From positions 930,001-994,000 of the forward strand of contig NC_068570.1 of NCBI RefSeq assembly GCF_025698545.1: a DNA stretch of 64,000 bases, written 5' to 3'. Of this stretch, positions 1-12,741 are shown one piece after another; the stretch's first letter is position 1; each line of letters opens with the position of its first letter. Below the pieces are notes generated by a model. That model had not been told where the DNA came from, did not search any database, and saw only the letters and a list, made by a program, of their open reading frames with translations. The position numbers and the translations under genes are program-made. This stretch comes from Gossypium raimondii (Eukaryota > Streptophyta > Magnoliopsida > Malvales > Malvaceae).

Positions 1-286
1 AATTTAGAATTTGAATGATGCTTTGGGGCTATATAATGAATTTGACCCTAAAAATGATTAATCACATCATTATTATTCCCCCAACAAAGACAAACGCTGA
101 CGGCAGGTAGCGCCTTCCACGGGAAGTGGGACCGGCCTCCATTGTGAACTCCCGTTTTCCGTTACGTTTCTCTCTTGTCGTTTCCTGTATAGTCAAATTA
201 CCGAACGAACCGACATGAATAAAATTGGTCGAATTTTGCTTTTAAGTCTCTTTTTTTTGTACATTTAAAGTTTAGTCCTTTTATTT
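1..286. other. Non-coding left edge
   Basis: No open reading frame or RNA gene is visible. Bases about 90-200 are clearly richer in G+C than the surroundings, which would fit a promoter or leader remnant of a gene lying to the left, but nothing identifies it. Confidence 0.3.
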
Positions 287-1050
287 TAGGCATAATAATA
301 AATTTAGCCTTTAATGTTTACATATTTTGTCAATTTGACTCCCATTCTTTTTTTAAAGCTAAATTTGGCCTTCAACCTTCCAAAAAGAGTCAATTTACTT
401 TTTTTAATGAAAATGTTGACTAAAAACATTACTTTTTTTTAACAATATTGGCATGACAACCTGCACGACACTTCATGTTAATATGACACTATTTGTCCTA
501 TATGCTACGTCAATAGGACAAAGCCAAAAGCTTACCTTTGGGAGGCCAAAATTAAATTATAAAATTTCAAAGGGTTCAAAATGCAATTTTATCTCTATAT
601 ATACATTTATTTTAGAATTTTAAAGGGATAAAATTAGTTTTTTTTCATCTTTGGAGGCAAAAGTATATTTTTACCATTAAAATAGTTTATAACTTCAAAA
701 ACTTAAAGGGATTAAAATAATATTTTACCATTTTGGGGTAGGGGCAGGCCCTTACCTGCCTGGCAACAAATAATTTAAAAGTTATAAAATTAAAAAATAT
801 ATAAAAAGTTCATGAAATTAAAAAAACAGAGTATAAAGTACACGTGAACTGCCATACGAGCTTTCATTTTAAAAGTTTAACATTTTAGTCAGTATTCTCT
901 TTAAAAAACAACAACTCGATTCTTTTTAAAATGTTTATGGTCAACTTTGACTCTTTTTAAAAGGTTGATGATCGATTTTAGCTCAAAAAAAGAATAATGG
1001 CAAAATTGACAAAAATGTAAACGTTAGGAGCTTAATTTGTCATCATGCCT
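287..1050. repeat. Long inverted-repeat element (family D)
   Basis: The left end reads AGGCATAATAATAAATTT and the right end is its near reverse complement (AAATTTGTCATCATGCCT-like). The arms extend roughly 250 bases, with matching internal phrases (sequences around 'aaaaagagtcaattt' on the left against 'aaattgactctttttaaa'-type sequence on the right). No transposase coding. Related copies are at 18588-18992, 19722-20195, 20631-20835, 20911-21326 and 62222-62693. Best described as a non-autonomous DNA transposon or long-TIR MITE; the superfamily cannot be told. Confidence 0.6.
525..765. repeat. Small element (family G) nested in family D
   Basis: A separate block interrupts the family-D element. 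It starts near 'acaaagccaaaagctt' and ends near 'ggggcaggcccttacctg', with the AT-rich core (ttataatttaa / attttac phrases) shared by the family-G elements at 19845-20105, 24690-24920, 27040-27245, 28540-28730, 45755-45915 and 49870-50335. Ends are approximate. Confidence 0.45.
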
Positions 1051-1114
1051 TTATTTTATTTCCAGAGATTTAGTTATTCTACTTTCCACATTTCAAAATT
1101 CAAATTCAATTGAA

Positions 1115-1240
1115 CCCCATGTGATGGCCTAATGGTCAGGGTGTTCACCGTTCCAGGTGTGGTCTGGATTCGAGTCACGCTAATCGCATTTGTTGATCCG
1201 GGCTTTACCTTATTCTTGTAATTCACCAAAGAAAAAAAAT
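1115..1240 (+). mobile_element. tRNA-derived SINE-like copy (group 1)
   Basis: The phrase 'tggcctaatggtcaggg' resembles a Pol III A box and 'ggattcgagtcac' a B box, about 35 bases apart. The copy ends in 'attcaccaaagaaaaaaaat', an A-rich tail. The same layout recurs at 1690-1795 and 19203-19320. Not a functional tRNA: no acceptor stem closes around it. Confidence 0.55.
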
Positions 1241-1689
1241 CAAATTCAATTGTTTACGTCATCAAAATTATTTCATTAAATTCACAAGTGTAATATTTTA
1301 AAATAATAATAACTCATTTAAAAACATGAATAATTTGATAACGAAAATAATAATTTGATTTGTATTTTAACTCTAAAAATAAAAAGGATTAAATTGATTA
1401 AAATAAAAACAGTGATGCTAAATTTCAAATATACCAATAATGCAGGGGTTTGAAGCATATTTTAATCAATAAAATTATAATTAAAATATTTTAAATCAAG
1501 CAATAATACAATCTGTCATTGTTTTACTTTAATAATGTTTCATGCTATTGCTAGCTTCTTTAATTTCTACAAAATTATTCACATTTTTCATTAAATGTGC
1601 TTTAATGCATTAATTAACATTTTGTTTGAACACTAAGAAAACGAAAGAATGATAAAAAAGGGCTTTCACTTGAATAATATAAAATGAAA

Positions 1690-1795
1690 CCGTTGTGTTG
1701 GGCCGATGGTTAGGGTGTTTATTGTCCAAGGCTCGAGTTGTGCTAGTCACGTTGTTGTTAAGGTTTCACCCTCCTCTAATTCACCAAAAAAAAAA
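1690..1795 (+). mobile_element. tRNA-derived SINE-like copy (group 1)
   Basis: Contains 'gggccgatggttagggtg' (A-box-like), 'aaggctcgagttgtg' (B-box-like) and ends 'aattcaccaaaaaaaaaa'. The body matches the copies at 1115 and 19203 phrase by phrase, including the 'tagtcacgtt' segment after the B box. Confidence 0.55.
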
Positions 1796-1796
1796 C

Positions 1797-2090
1797 TGTT
1801 AAAACTGTTCAAATTTTAAAATTCAGGTCTAATTGTTAAAACTGTTAAAATTATTTTATTAAATTCAAGTTCATCACAATGTCATTTTTTAATTTTATTG
1901 CTACCAATTGAGTATCTTTTTTTATTCCAAAATGTGACACCTAACAAATTTAATAAAAAAATTAACAGTGTTAATAATTGGACTTGAATTTTGAAATCTG
2001 AAAAATAGAGGATTAGATTCTTAAAAACAAAAGTATATGGACTAAGTTCTAAATTTGCAAATAGCATAAGGACCTAAGGCATATTTTAAC
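1797..2090. repeat. 300-bp palindromic element (family B)
   Basis: The left arm contains 'aaattcaggtctaattg' and the right arm its inverted counterpart 'caattggacttgaatttt'-like sequence, with the shared centre 'aaatgtgacacc'. The right end runs '...aaggcatattttaacc'. Other copies: 9050-9355, a split copy 13606-13632 plus 15946-16277, 22798-23102, 25667-25972, 25973-26168 (partial), 53882-54252 and 55530-55905. Confidence 0.6.
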
Positions 2091-2215
2091 CAATTATAAA
2101 GTAGTGTAATGATAAAATTACCTTTTGATCCTTCAAGAGTTTATAAATCAATTATGACTCTCCTAATTTTTTCTACCTTCGTCTCCGACCGAAACGTTAG
2201 CAGTTAAATCTATTT

Positions 2216-2583
2216 GGTTAAATTTTGCTATTATTTATGTACTCTGTATAAAGTTATAGATTTAGCCTATGTTCTCTAATTGGATCATTTTAAATTTCGA
2301 AATTTCAATTTTGACGCAAATAACAGCCTTTTAAATCCATTATTTGACTCTTTTTTTTATGAGCAATATATGAAAATAACAAACTAACATAACATTAACA
2401 TGTGATAAAATGTTTGTGGCATCGGATTTTAGAAATATTAGAATTTAATAATTTAACAATTATTATTTGTTTGAGACTGAAATTTTAAAATTCGAAAAGT
2501 ACAAAAATTAAAAATAACCAAATTAAAGTGTAAGGACTAAATTCGAAACTTATGTATAGTATAGGGACTGATAACCAATTTAA
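2216..2583. repeat. Inverted-repeat element (family C)
   Basis: Begins 'ggttaaattttgctatta' and ends with the family's right-arm signature (accaaattaaagtgtaagg ... gggactgataacc). The same arms bracket 16829-17617 and 49512-50445, and a lone right arm lies at 35640-35850. No coding content. Confidence 0.5.
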
Positions 2584-2589
2584 CTAAAG

Positions 2590-3626
2590 AAAGCAAATGT
2601 TTGAAATGTGAAAATAGGGGCAATAACGTCGTTTCAAGAATCCCACAAACTCCGATCTTTTACAGCAAGTCAAACAGTGAACCCCCTTAAAGGACAAAAC
2701 CGCTATCTAATCAAAAAGAAAACCGCTTGTGGTATTGGAAACCTGCTGCAAACAAACCGGCATCCTTTATCTCGGGCTAATTTTGTATTTCATCCTTCTA
2801 GTTTACAAAATTAAGAAATGAAATCCTTTATTTTAATTTATTAAAATTTGATCCTCATATCTTATGCATAAATTTAGTAGAAATAAGCAATTTATATGCA
2901 ATTAAATAAGGAATTTTATTATTAAAATAATGAATGAAAATTCAAATATCTAAATCCACCTTATAATTTTTATTTTATATAAATAAAAGAATTTTTGCAT
3001 ATTTGGGGATCCAAGAAATAATTAGAAAATTTGGCATCGGTTTTGCAAATTCAATATCTGATGGATAATATTATTTAATTCGAATTCATATTTGGATAAA
3101 AATACTCGAATAGTTAATGAAATCAAATTTCAAAGCTGATTTGCATATTCGAATAATTCAGAAAATACAGATATACGACCAATTGTGGATCAAATTCTAA
3201 CAAATTAAAATGAATAGATTAATTTCTTAATTTTTATAAATTAGAGGGATGAGTTTCATTTATCTCCCATTCGTTTCCTTGATTAAGCAAACGAAAATAC
3301 TAAACGAGTACGTGTCGTTCTTTTATTGGTCAATTTCATGTCGTCGGGATCAATAGCCAAAAAAATGAAACCAACCAATAATCAAATACCAATGTTCACA
3401 TCCTCTCTCACATATTTGGTTTTTTTTTCTCTCACTAAGGAAAAAAACACTTTTTTTTCTCCCTCAAAAAGACAGTTTTTTTTCTTTCTTACACACACAA
3501 CAAAATTCCAATATATTCCCTTAATTTCTCTCAGTTTTTGCTTACGAAAATACTTTATACGTATCCACCAATGTAATTTCGACCCATAAAACACGCTTGA
3601 TTTGACTCACTGAGTTGGAGAAAATT
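2590..3626 (+). promoter_or_regulatory. Upstream region and leader of the SAP30-like gene
   Basis: No repeat-family match was recognised. Sequence from about 3400 to 3600 is rich in CT and poly-T runs typical of a plant 5' leader. No clear TATA box was found at a suitable distance, so the transcription start is not assigned. A 68-codon frame at 2608 is not convincing as a gene. Confidence 0.35.
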
Positions 3627-5800
3627 ATGATGGAAGCAATGGAGAGTTCCGTCGTCAATGGCGGTGGTTTCACTCAGTTACAACAGAGCTATGGAGATAG
3701 TAGTGAAGAAGAGCTATCGGTGTTGCCACGTCACACTAAAGTGGTTGTCACTGGGAATAACCGTACCAAATCGGTTCTTGTTGGTCTTCAAGGTGTGGTT
3801 AAGAAAGCTGTTGGACTTGGTGGATGGCATTGGCTGGTAAATTCTTTTTTGAAATTTTTATGGAAATGGGGGGATTTTGGGTGTTTTTTCTTTTGGTTTA
3901 TAATGTGAATTCAAATTTGAATTTGAATTTTGCATGTCCTGTTGTATAAGATTTGTTTTGAATAAAATTGCAAATTTAGCTTTTTTATTATCTAAATTTG
4001 CTTAAATTTTGAGGTTTTGGATTTGGGGTTTTGATTGCATGTAAGTGTGTATCAATGGATCTGGTGTTTTTGAAGTGTTTATAGCTAATGTATGATGTTA
4101 TCATTGCATTTGTACAATGAATCTTAAATTTTTTGGGGGGGTTTTCTTTATTTTTTAATCTTCTTCAAAGCATTTCTATTTCATCTTTTTTTTGAGAAAA
4201 AAAATTTAAATTTTTAGGAATTTATTTTCATGTTGACATTACTTTTTTTTTTCAATTGCATGTTTAGGGTATTATTGAGATCTTGTTGGAATTGATTTGG
4301 TAAATGCTTAAGAACCCCATATTTTATGTTCTTAATTCTGATCTTGGTTCTGCTTGGATATCAATCTCCCAAGAGCTGTATATGTGTGTGTGTGTGGTGT
4401 GTATTTGCTTATCTTCAACCATTCAAACTTGCAATCCATATTACTGAGTGTAAGTGCTGAATGTATCTGGTCCATTCGAAAACTTAAAGAAAATGAAGAG
4501 TCCGAGCAACCTAGCTTGCAATCATTTCTAAACTTGACCTTCGTTAGCTTAGTTTTCAAGAAAATCTGCCCCAAATTTTCTATCATAATCATACAATTTT
4601 CTATCTTATTTTGGTTTGGTAGTTTCCCAATGTTGGTGTTTAATTGATTTGTTAATTGGACCATATTAGTATATTAATCATTTTACTTTATAGCTTATAG
4701 TGATTAGTGATATTTGTTTATCTAATTAATAAAATCCCAGGTTCTTACAAATGGCATTGAAGTAAAGCTACAACGAAACGCCCTCAGCGTAATCGAAGCT
4801 CCCACCGGTAACGAAGAAGATGACGACCTTGAGTTCGGGAACATGCAGTGGAACGGATCAGACTTGGGTGAGCCCTTTTTTTGCCTCTCTTTATGCCCTT
4901 TTGTCGTTTGAGTCTAAATTTGCTTGTTTCTATGTTCTTTTTCGAGCATTATGCTACGCCTAATGATGCTTAAGGTTGTGATATAAGATTACCAGTATTT
5001 TAGCACTTAAAAATGCTTTTGATATTGTGATTTTTGGATGATAATATTCTCTAGTGAAAAGTAGTTGAGGTTGGTGCATAGGATCCATTGTGTCTTTCAC
5101 CTTTAACTTTCACTATTTTTTCAAAAAGCTCCATTGTCTCATTTCTTTATCTTTTTTTATTGGTCCCGCCATTCTTACCTATTTTTTTGCTCTCTCTCTC
5201 GATTTCCAGCATCGGATGACACTCAAAAGTCCCATAGGTTGAGACATAAGTCGCATAAATCGACGGGGTCTTCTCACAAAACTACGAGCAGGTCTCTTTC
5301 CTGTGACTCACAGTCTAAGAGTTCTGTTTCGACACCCCAGGGGTCCACGGTATATATAATTTATAAAACTCGGTTTTTTGCTTTTTATCGGTTTTGCCAA
5401 AATATGTTAGTTATATATATATTTGCCTATAGAAAGTTGACCTCAGCAAACTAGAGATGGCTGCTTTATGGAGATATTGGCGACACTTCAATCTTGTAAG
5501 TCCGTCTGTCCTTGGTTTTACTGGTACCGCCTTTTAGCTCGTGTATAATGAATCCTTTCTCTTTGCTATTTTCTAGGTGGATGCCATTCCCAATCCGTCG
5601 AAAGAACAACTAGTCGATATTGTTCAAAGGCATTTCATGTCACAGGTAACTGAATTGTATTTTGGGATTTAACGGTTTTCGGGACAATGTTGGATTACCT
5701 AACAAAGAATTACTTTTTCTCGGTATAGCAAATGGATGAGCTGCAGGTGATTGTGGGATTTGTTCAGGCTGCAAAGAGATTGAAGACCGTTTGCAAATGA
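3627..5800 (+). CDS. AFR1/AFR2-like: SAP30-type histone deacetylase complex subunit (AFR1/AFR2-like)
   Basis: Six exons: 3627-3836, 4741-4867, 5210-5349, 5433-5495, 5577-5645 and 5729-5800, giving 226 residues. All introns are GT-AG and all junctions keep frame. The N-terminal part has the plant-specific block LPRHTKVVVTGNNRTK followed by GLGGWHWLVLTNGIEVKL. The middle is a Ser/Lys/His-rich linker (exon 3). The C-terminal third (KVDLSKLEMAALWRYWRHFN ... MDELQVIVGFVQAAKRL) is the SAP30 Sin3-binding fold. Family knowledge: the Arabidopsis homologues AFR1 and AFR2 bridge Sin3-type HDAC complexes to chromatin and dampen FT to time flowering; I infer a nuclear corepressor role here. Met codons stand at both 3627 and 3630; the upstream TTG frame is not used. 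Transcript 3' end is probably near 6120. Confidence 0.92.
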
Positions 5801-6238
5801 ACCTCAGACGATCCAATGCTAACAGATACTCAGTATCGTAATATCCTCTTCCCCCCCTCGGTACATTCGTTAATGATATCTGTAACATATGTATTCGCAG
5901 ATTGTTTATCCTTCTCGTTCTTAATTAAGTAGGTTTAGTATTCGAGTTCGAGTTAATAGAGAGGTTCAGTTCCATTTTGGTAGAATAGTTTAATGTAGAT
6001 ATAATCCAAAACCTGTTTTACAGAGACCCTCTAAAGAAGTCCCCTTTGTGGCTTCTTTTCTAAAAGCTTTTGCTTGAATGTATCTCTGACTTGGGGAAGT
6101 GGATTTCTTGAATTGTATATATTCTTATTTATTATTCCTTTGTCTACTTCTTATATATCATATATATACATATATTATATACACTTGGCCAGAGGGTCGG
6201 GTTGGTTTTGGATAGGGTTAATTTGAATCGGATTAATT

Positions 6239-6412
6239 TGGGTCAATTACACTTAGGGGTCATCAAACTATTAATAACTTTACATTTTGGTCACTCAACT
6301 TTAAAAAGTTAATAAAATGATTAGTGAATTATTCGAAAGTTTTCGTTTAAATCACTTAACTATTCGAGAAGTGTTTAAAGTTAATTGATCAAAACGTAAA
6401 ATTTTCAAGTAG
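6239..6412. repeat. Partial inverted-repeat element (family A)
   Basis: Shares 'tcaattacac', 'ggtcactcaactttaaaaag' and 'attattcgaaagttttcg' with the full copies at 11352, 12742 and 41213, but lacks the GC-richer centre, so it is an internally deleted derivative. It lies just past the 3' end of the SAP30-like gene. Confidence 0.5.
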
Positions 6413-9049
6413 TTAAGATATCAATATCAACTTGGGGCCCTGCCTTTCTCTTTTCTTAATTTTTCTCCCTTTTGATAAAACTTTAGAGGGTTATGAGTAA
6501 AAGTAATCAAAACTCGATATAAACAAAGCATCTAACAAGCTTGATACAAAACAAAGACCCTAATAGTTCGAGCAACACAAGAAGATCCAACAATAGATAA
6601 GAGTTGAATTACATTTTGTCCTTTTTATTATATAAAATAAGTAAATTAGTCCTTTAAATTAGATTTAGAAGCAAGTATGCCATTTTGTTAAAAGTTCCAT
6701 CTATTTTTATTGTTTAAAATCGGTTTATATATGTCAACATGAGATGCACGTGTAATTATCGGTTATTTTTCCACACCAATTTTAAAAGTAAAATAGATGA
6801 AAATTTTAACAAGAAAAGCTTTATTTCCTCTTTGATTTAATGTATAAGGACGAATTTGTTCATTTTTTTAAGTAAAGAGGGTAAAAAACAATTTGATTCT
6901 GAACATAAGACTTCCATAATACTTTTACCGAGTAAAAGAGAATTCAAACCAATATATTGATAGCCATACCATCAAAGTGAATAAAATTACCTTAATACGA
7001 ATTTTTTTCAAGCCCTCGCTCTCGTAGCAATGGAGACGTCATTATTAGCCTAAAATAATAATATATATAAATATTTAATTAAATAAAAAAACTTTAAATT
7101 TTTTTTAAAAATATATAAATATCAAAATCTGAATTGCAGATAAATTAAAATTTTAATTTAATTTTAATTATAATTATTTAGCTAATGATTTTTTTAAATA
7201 AAGAAAATTCAATGCAATTAGGATTGTATCATCCATAGCCCTCAAGTATAGATTCCTTTTGGTTCATTACAGCTACTAATACAATAATTTTTTATAGCCT
7301 TTTCTAAAAGTCTAATAAAAGCACTCAATATGTAGCTATTATCTAGAGATGGCAATGGGATGGGATTGGATGGTTTTTTATTTGATTAGGACTTAATTTA
7401 ATTTGTATATTTTTCGTTTTGATTTGATTTCAAACTCGATTTTGTTTTAAAACTAATTATAAGTTAATATAAGATATTTTGGTAAATATTTCGAGATAAT
7501 GCTGTGTAGGTTTGATTAAAACCCGAACCAAAATGAAATCTATCGTTATCAAATCAGGTCGAATTGGAACCCATCGAGTTCAAATTATTTTACCATCCAT
7601 GCTCTTATCCATTTTTACTAATCCCTTAAAAATTTACTAAGATAACATAGTGGTTGATGATGTTTTTTAGAACCAAAATTAAGAAGAAGAAAAAGGGTTT
7701 GGTATCTTTTTTTTCCATTTTGATCCACATTAGTTATAGAATTTGACGGTTCTTTTTAATTTAGTCCCTGAATTTGAATTTTATTAAGGTATTATAGCGT
7801 GATACTCTGGTATTGTGCCCCATTTTAAAATTTTCTTTATAATTACTTTGTATTCTTTAGATTCTATATAATTTTATTTTAGAAGAAAAAGGCGATGATG
7901 TGATATAATCTCATGTTATCAATGGAATCCAAATTCAAGGACCAAATTGAAAAAACTTGAAGCAAAGTTATGAAGTTTGAGAGTTGAGTGTCCCCACCAC
8001 CACCAACAGTACATTTAAGGGCAAGAAAATTCAGACATTGTAATGAAGATGGGTGAATTTGTGCATTTGTTGGATGGTTGTGTGGGTGATAATTTGCCTA
8101 CTTTTCCCTATTTGTAAACAAAAGGAAACTACTAACATTACTAACTGTACTAACCTTAATTTAAAATAATTAAATGGTCCCATGCCCCATGTGCCAATTT
8201 ACTTTTTATCTGAGTTGAACTCGGTTGTCTTGTTCATTTTTGTTCGACTTTATATTAAGTAATAAGTGATTATCTACTTACTTATTTTATAATTTTTTGT
8301 TAAAATCTTATATTAAGTAAAAAAATTATGATTATCGATTACATTTAAAATATTAACATCGAAAAATTTCATTTTCAATGAAATAAAAAATTCAATAGTT
8401 TATCAAACATATCCTTATTATAAATAAACTATTTTAGAGACAAATCTCAAAACTACATATGAACTATGATTTTTGCTATTTTATACATGTAATTTTTATT
8501 TGATCCGATTCTCGTAAATTATTAATATAATTATTGATATAGCATCATTTTATATTGATATCTGCATACACAAATAATTATATTTATTCAACATAAAATT
8601 AGTTTGATTTGTTGATTTATTTAAATGTATACAACTGAACCAAAGTTTCATGTGTCTAATTACACTAAATCAAAATATATGCATCAAATTACACATTAAA
8701 TTGAAATTCATGTGTAATCTGAAAAATTTTCCGAATATTTTAAGGGATAAAATAGTAATTTTATTACAATTGTCCCACTTTGTCACGCAGATCCATTTAA
8801 AAAAAAGTCCTCATCATTTAGATTCAATTAATACAAAAGCACGAAACGGTTCGGGTTTTACCATCCTTAGTATATTCCCTTAAGCTTGAACTGCTATAAA
8901 TTCACAATGTGCCCACACAACAACCTGAAGACCCATTGCCCCAACTGAAAATTGAAAGCATTACCCCATATTTACACAAATTTGGTCTGTTTTTTTTTAG
9001 CTTGTTTTGCTTTTGTTTTAATCCATCAAACACTTTTAAAGATGTTCAT

Positions 9050-9355
9050 AAATTATTGTGTTTTTTAACTAAAAAAAATTTGCTCCGAGTTTATGTACTT
9101 TTCGTATTTCAAAATTCGAGTCCAGTTGTGAACGTTATTGTAATTCTTTTGTTAAATTCACTATTGTAACATTTTGAAATGAAAAAAAAATACACACTTA
9201 GTAGCCATATACCAAAAAAACACTGTAATGAACCTCAATTTAACATAAGAATTTTAACGATGTTAACAATTGGACTTGAATTTTTAAATCTTAAAAGTAG
9301 AGGGACTAAATTCTAAATATGCAAATAGTAATGGGCTTAGAGCATATTTTAACAT
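9050..9355. repeat. 300-bp palindromic element (family B)
   Basis: Left arm 'aaaattcgagtccagttg' and right arm 'caattggacttgaattttt' are inverted counterparts. The centre holds 'acattttgaaatg', and the right end reads 'gcatattttaacat'. Confidence 0.5.
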
Positions 9356-9933
9356 AAAAAACTTAAATGCATCACTTCACTGGGCTGTATAGCCCAATTA
9401 TTTTGGTCCAAAATATGTATTTGGATTTAGGATCATAATGAGAATTAGTTCAAAATAATTGGGCTCATTATTTCATTAAATATAGTGGAGAGAGGGTTCA
9501 AAGGCCCTCTTCAGACTGAAACCTCGACTGGTTCCCGATCCAATTAATATGATCGTCCAATCTAGTTTAAGTTAACTTGATTTATTCAAATTTTCAAGTT
9601 TTTTTTTACAATTATATCAATAATTATAATCAAAACTAACACCAAAAATACTGAACTAAATAACTAATTCAACAATTACTTAAATTCAAATTAACTAACT
9701 AAATTTAGAGGATAATTCTCATATTTATAAGGATAAGACTCAAACTAAAATCTTGAAATTCCCATAACCTCGAATTTATTATTTTAGTCAAGACTTTATC
9801 GACTAGATTTTCAATTATTTTTAAATATAATTGCTTGAATGAATTGGGTTAAATCCGAAATTGGGTATAATCATAAATTTTGTTATTAAAGGTTCTGGGA
9901 GCAAATCTAATACCCACTCCACTTTCATTTGTA

Positions 9934-9936
<3 letters not shown>

Positions 9937-9970
<34 letters not shown>
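9937..9970. repeat. (AT)n microsatellite
   Basis: An uninterrupted run of about 17 AT dinucleotides. Confidence 0.95.
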
Positions 9971-9972
<2 letters not shown>

Positions 9973-10933
9973 CAAAAAAAATCCAAAAGCAAATATTATC
10001 CCACTAATTTGCCCAACAAAATTCCTAAATTTAGTAAACTTTATTAGTGGAGTATTAGAACAAAACATCAAAATAATTCCTCCATTTGCATGCTTTTTAT
10101 TGATTTTAATTATTTCTCAAAGTGGATTTTTCAGCCACTTGTCACGACATTTTCAACCTTGAAAGCAAAATTATTTTATCAATATAATTATTTGAGGGTT
10201 ATCTCCTATTTTAAATTATTTTAATTACATCTCTATATCTTAGTTATATCAATTACGTTTTTCATTATTAAAATTGTTAATTTATCTGTTAAACGATACA
10301 TCAAATCATATTTTCTTTTTAGCAGTTAAATTAATAGTTTTAATAACGAAATACCTTGTTTGATATAACATCAATAGTTTAGGAATATAACTAGAATATT
10401 TTGAAGTTTAAAGACCGATTTAAAATATGGGTCATAGTTTAGGGATGCTTGGTGCAACCAACTCTTATTTGAGAGTTTTCAGTGTCCGATAGTTATAGTA
10501 GATTTCGATTAAAACTTTTCAATATTATTTTTTCTATTCTCGAGTCGAGACTTGAATTTAAGATCTCATTTAACCTAACAAATGTTCAACCGGTACCGAT
10601 TTTAAAAATATTAATAATTATATATTTTTAACATTATTGATAGAGACCAAAATTTTCACCAATATAAAAGGAAAGGAACAGATGTGAAACAGGCTAAATT
10701 ATTTAATATCTCTTAATTACGCATAAAATAAATTTATTTGGATTCTTGTAACCTAATAATTTTGTTTTATTAACATCATTTCAACAGCCATTTATAACCA
10801 TTGGATGATTTGACCACTTGATTAGATTATTCTAATCTAATGGCAGCTAGATGGCATCCATGTTCTCTTGTAATGTGAGAATTTCCACATTACAATATAA
10901 TGAAGTAGGACCTGGAATCCAATTTGCCTATGT

Positions 10934-10942
10934 CTTATATAG
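10934..10942 (+). promoter_or_regulatory. TATA box upstream of a small ORF
   Basis: The sequence 'cttatatagcc' fits a plant TATA consensus and lies about 60 bases before the ATG at 10998. The surrounding 10740-11100 has no match to the repeat families nearby. Confidence 0.35.
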
Positions 10943-10997
10943 CCAAAAATAAAAATTTACATTTATAACAACACAAAAATGTAACTTTGCTGTAATA

Positions 10998-11114
10998 ATG
11001 TCGGCAAAGAGCTTCTTGTTGTGTTTTCTTTTATCTTGTTTTGTAAGAAATACCCATTTGGTTTCTGGGTTTAAAACATTGTCCCCAATTATAACTAGAA
11101 GATGGAGTATTTAA
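10998..11114 (+). CDS. Candidate small secreted peptide (38 aa), uncertain
   Basis: The ORF starts MSAKSFLLCFLLSCF, a textbook signal-peptide layout (basic residue then a hydrophobic Leu/Phe/Cys core). It continues for about 23 residues ending ITRRWSI before a TAA. A TATA box is correctly spaced upstream. A good splice donor (ttttgtaagaaa) falls at 11044, so the ORF may instead be exon 1 of a longer precursor whose second exon I could not find. I do not recognise the mature part as any known peptide hormone family. It could equally be a decayed gene or a chance ORF. Confidence 0.25.
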   Translation: MSAKSFLLCFLLSCFVRNTHLVSGFKTLSPIITRRWSI

Positions 11115-11351
11115 TATATTGGTAGTGTATTTTTATTTTACGAGTAGTTTTATAAAATTGATATTTGTCTTTTATTTCTTAAATATATAGTTTAAATATT
11201 TTATTGTACCCCTATAAAATACGTGTAACTCTCGATATTATTTGTGGAGTTTAAAAGGTTACTAGACGTGTACAAATAATTTCCATAAGTAGATTATTTG
11301 ATTTTGTGTTTTTGAGTTACCCTTTTTTATATGAAATGTATTTGAATTTTT

Positions 11352-11893
11352 GGGTAAATTGTACCCAAGGTTACTAAACTATTAATAAGTTTACGTTTTA
11401 GTCACTTAATTTAAAAAGTTACAAAACTGTCACTAAATTATTCGAAAGTTTTCATTTAAGTCATTAGATTGTTAAAATCATTGTTGTATGGCCTTCTTTT
11501 TTCAGACCGCCTGCACTAATTGAAAGCTCTCCTCCTTCTCTTCTATAGTTTAGTTTTTTTTCATGAAATAGTTTTGAACGTCACAAATTTGTAAATCAAA
11601 ATCCAAACATCATTCTTCTCTAATCTCCAACATTGATTGTCAGATTGACTTGTATCTAAGGTATGTTCTTTTACTCGTTGGTGGGTACTGATTGTCGAAT
11701 TGTTGCTTGGAACTCGATAGCCGAAGTTAAAAAAAGAAAAACTTAACAACCCAATGACTTAAATAAAAAAACTTTTAAATAATTCAATGATTTAAATAAA
11801 AACTTTCAAATAGTTCGATGACCATTTTGTAACTTTTTGAAGTAAAGTGACAAAAATGTAAACTGATTAATAATTTAGTGAGCTTTTGAATTT
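11352..11893. repeat. Inverted-repeat element (family A)
   Basis: Starts 'gggtaaattgtacccaagg', with 'ttattcgaaagttttcatt' in the left arm and its inverted counterpart ('aaaaactttcaaatagttcg') in the right arm. The centre (11480-11700) is G+C richer and contains 'aattgaaagctctcc', 'tcatgaaatagttttgaac' and related phrases also found in the copies at 12742-13263, 41213-41637 and, reversed, 61550-61905. Confidence 0.65.
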
Positions 11894-12741
11894 CTTGCTA
11901 GGGATGAAAAAGGCTAAGTTATGAGCCTAGTGGACCAAAAAAATACAGCATTAAACTCTTTTAAATTTGTAGGTTGTATGAATCGGCTTTATTTGGTAAA
12001 ATAGGATATTGGCCACGCAAAGTTTGAAAGGATGCAATTACACTAATTTAATTTTGATATTCATGTAATTAAAGGAAATGGTTAAATTCACTATTAATCC
12101 TTGAATTATTGCTTAGATTTTAAATTGATCTCAAATTTCATTTATTCATTAAAAACCGACTAGAGCGTCAAAGAAGTATTACAAGAGGGCTTTCTATCAA
12201 GATAATAAGTACTATTTTAGTGGACATATAGTTTTTGTCTTGATATTGGTACGTACTAGTATCGGCATGGTGAGAAAAGAAATTGGAACAGTTCATGGTC
12301 CCATACTAGTGAAATATGTTTGATTAAGTCTTTCACGGGACTGGGTTTATTCTCCAAAGCTGGTTAAGAAGGGATTGTAGTCCGGACTAATCAAATCGGT
12401 CCATCTATTATTAAATGGATCAATTTAGCCTTATACTATAAAAAAGAATAAAATATGACCAAATTGTAATAAAGTTAACATTTACTATTTAAAAATGACT
12501 TAAATTTTTTTTTTCATTTCCCGTTCAATTTCAAATAAAAGATTTTATTTGCAAAACTATAAAAACTTTTAAAATATTAAACCTGTTAAACAATAAATGA
12601 CATTTTTAAACAATAGGAGATATCTGTGCAGGTCCTTGGCCTTCCAAAATGGTAAAAAAAATCGTGGTTTAGTCCTTCTAGAAATCATAAAGTTATAAGT
12701 TAATGCCATGATAAATTTGCATCTAGCCTCCTTAAAAATTG
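11894..12741. other. Gene-free interval
   Basis: No gene supported. Bases 12130-12420 are less AT-rich and unlike the named repeat families, with the odd phrase 'ggtacgtactagtatcgg'. Its nature is unknown. Confidence 0.3.

Larger units (their letters stand above)
6413..10740. other. Gene-free, repeat-derived interval
   Basis: No supported coding region. It contains a family-B element at 9050-9355, an inverted-repeat pair near 7725-7965 (also represented at 57823-58165) and a pure (AT)n run at 9937-9970. The rest is AT-rich sequence with short phrases shared with the other element families, presumably decayed insertions. Confidence 0.5.

Noticed and set aside
4332-4664. 110-codon minus and 97-codon plus ORFs
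   Set aside because: Both fall wholly inside intron 1 of the SAP30-like gene and have no domain.
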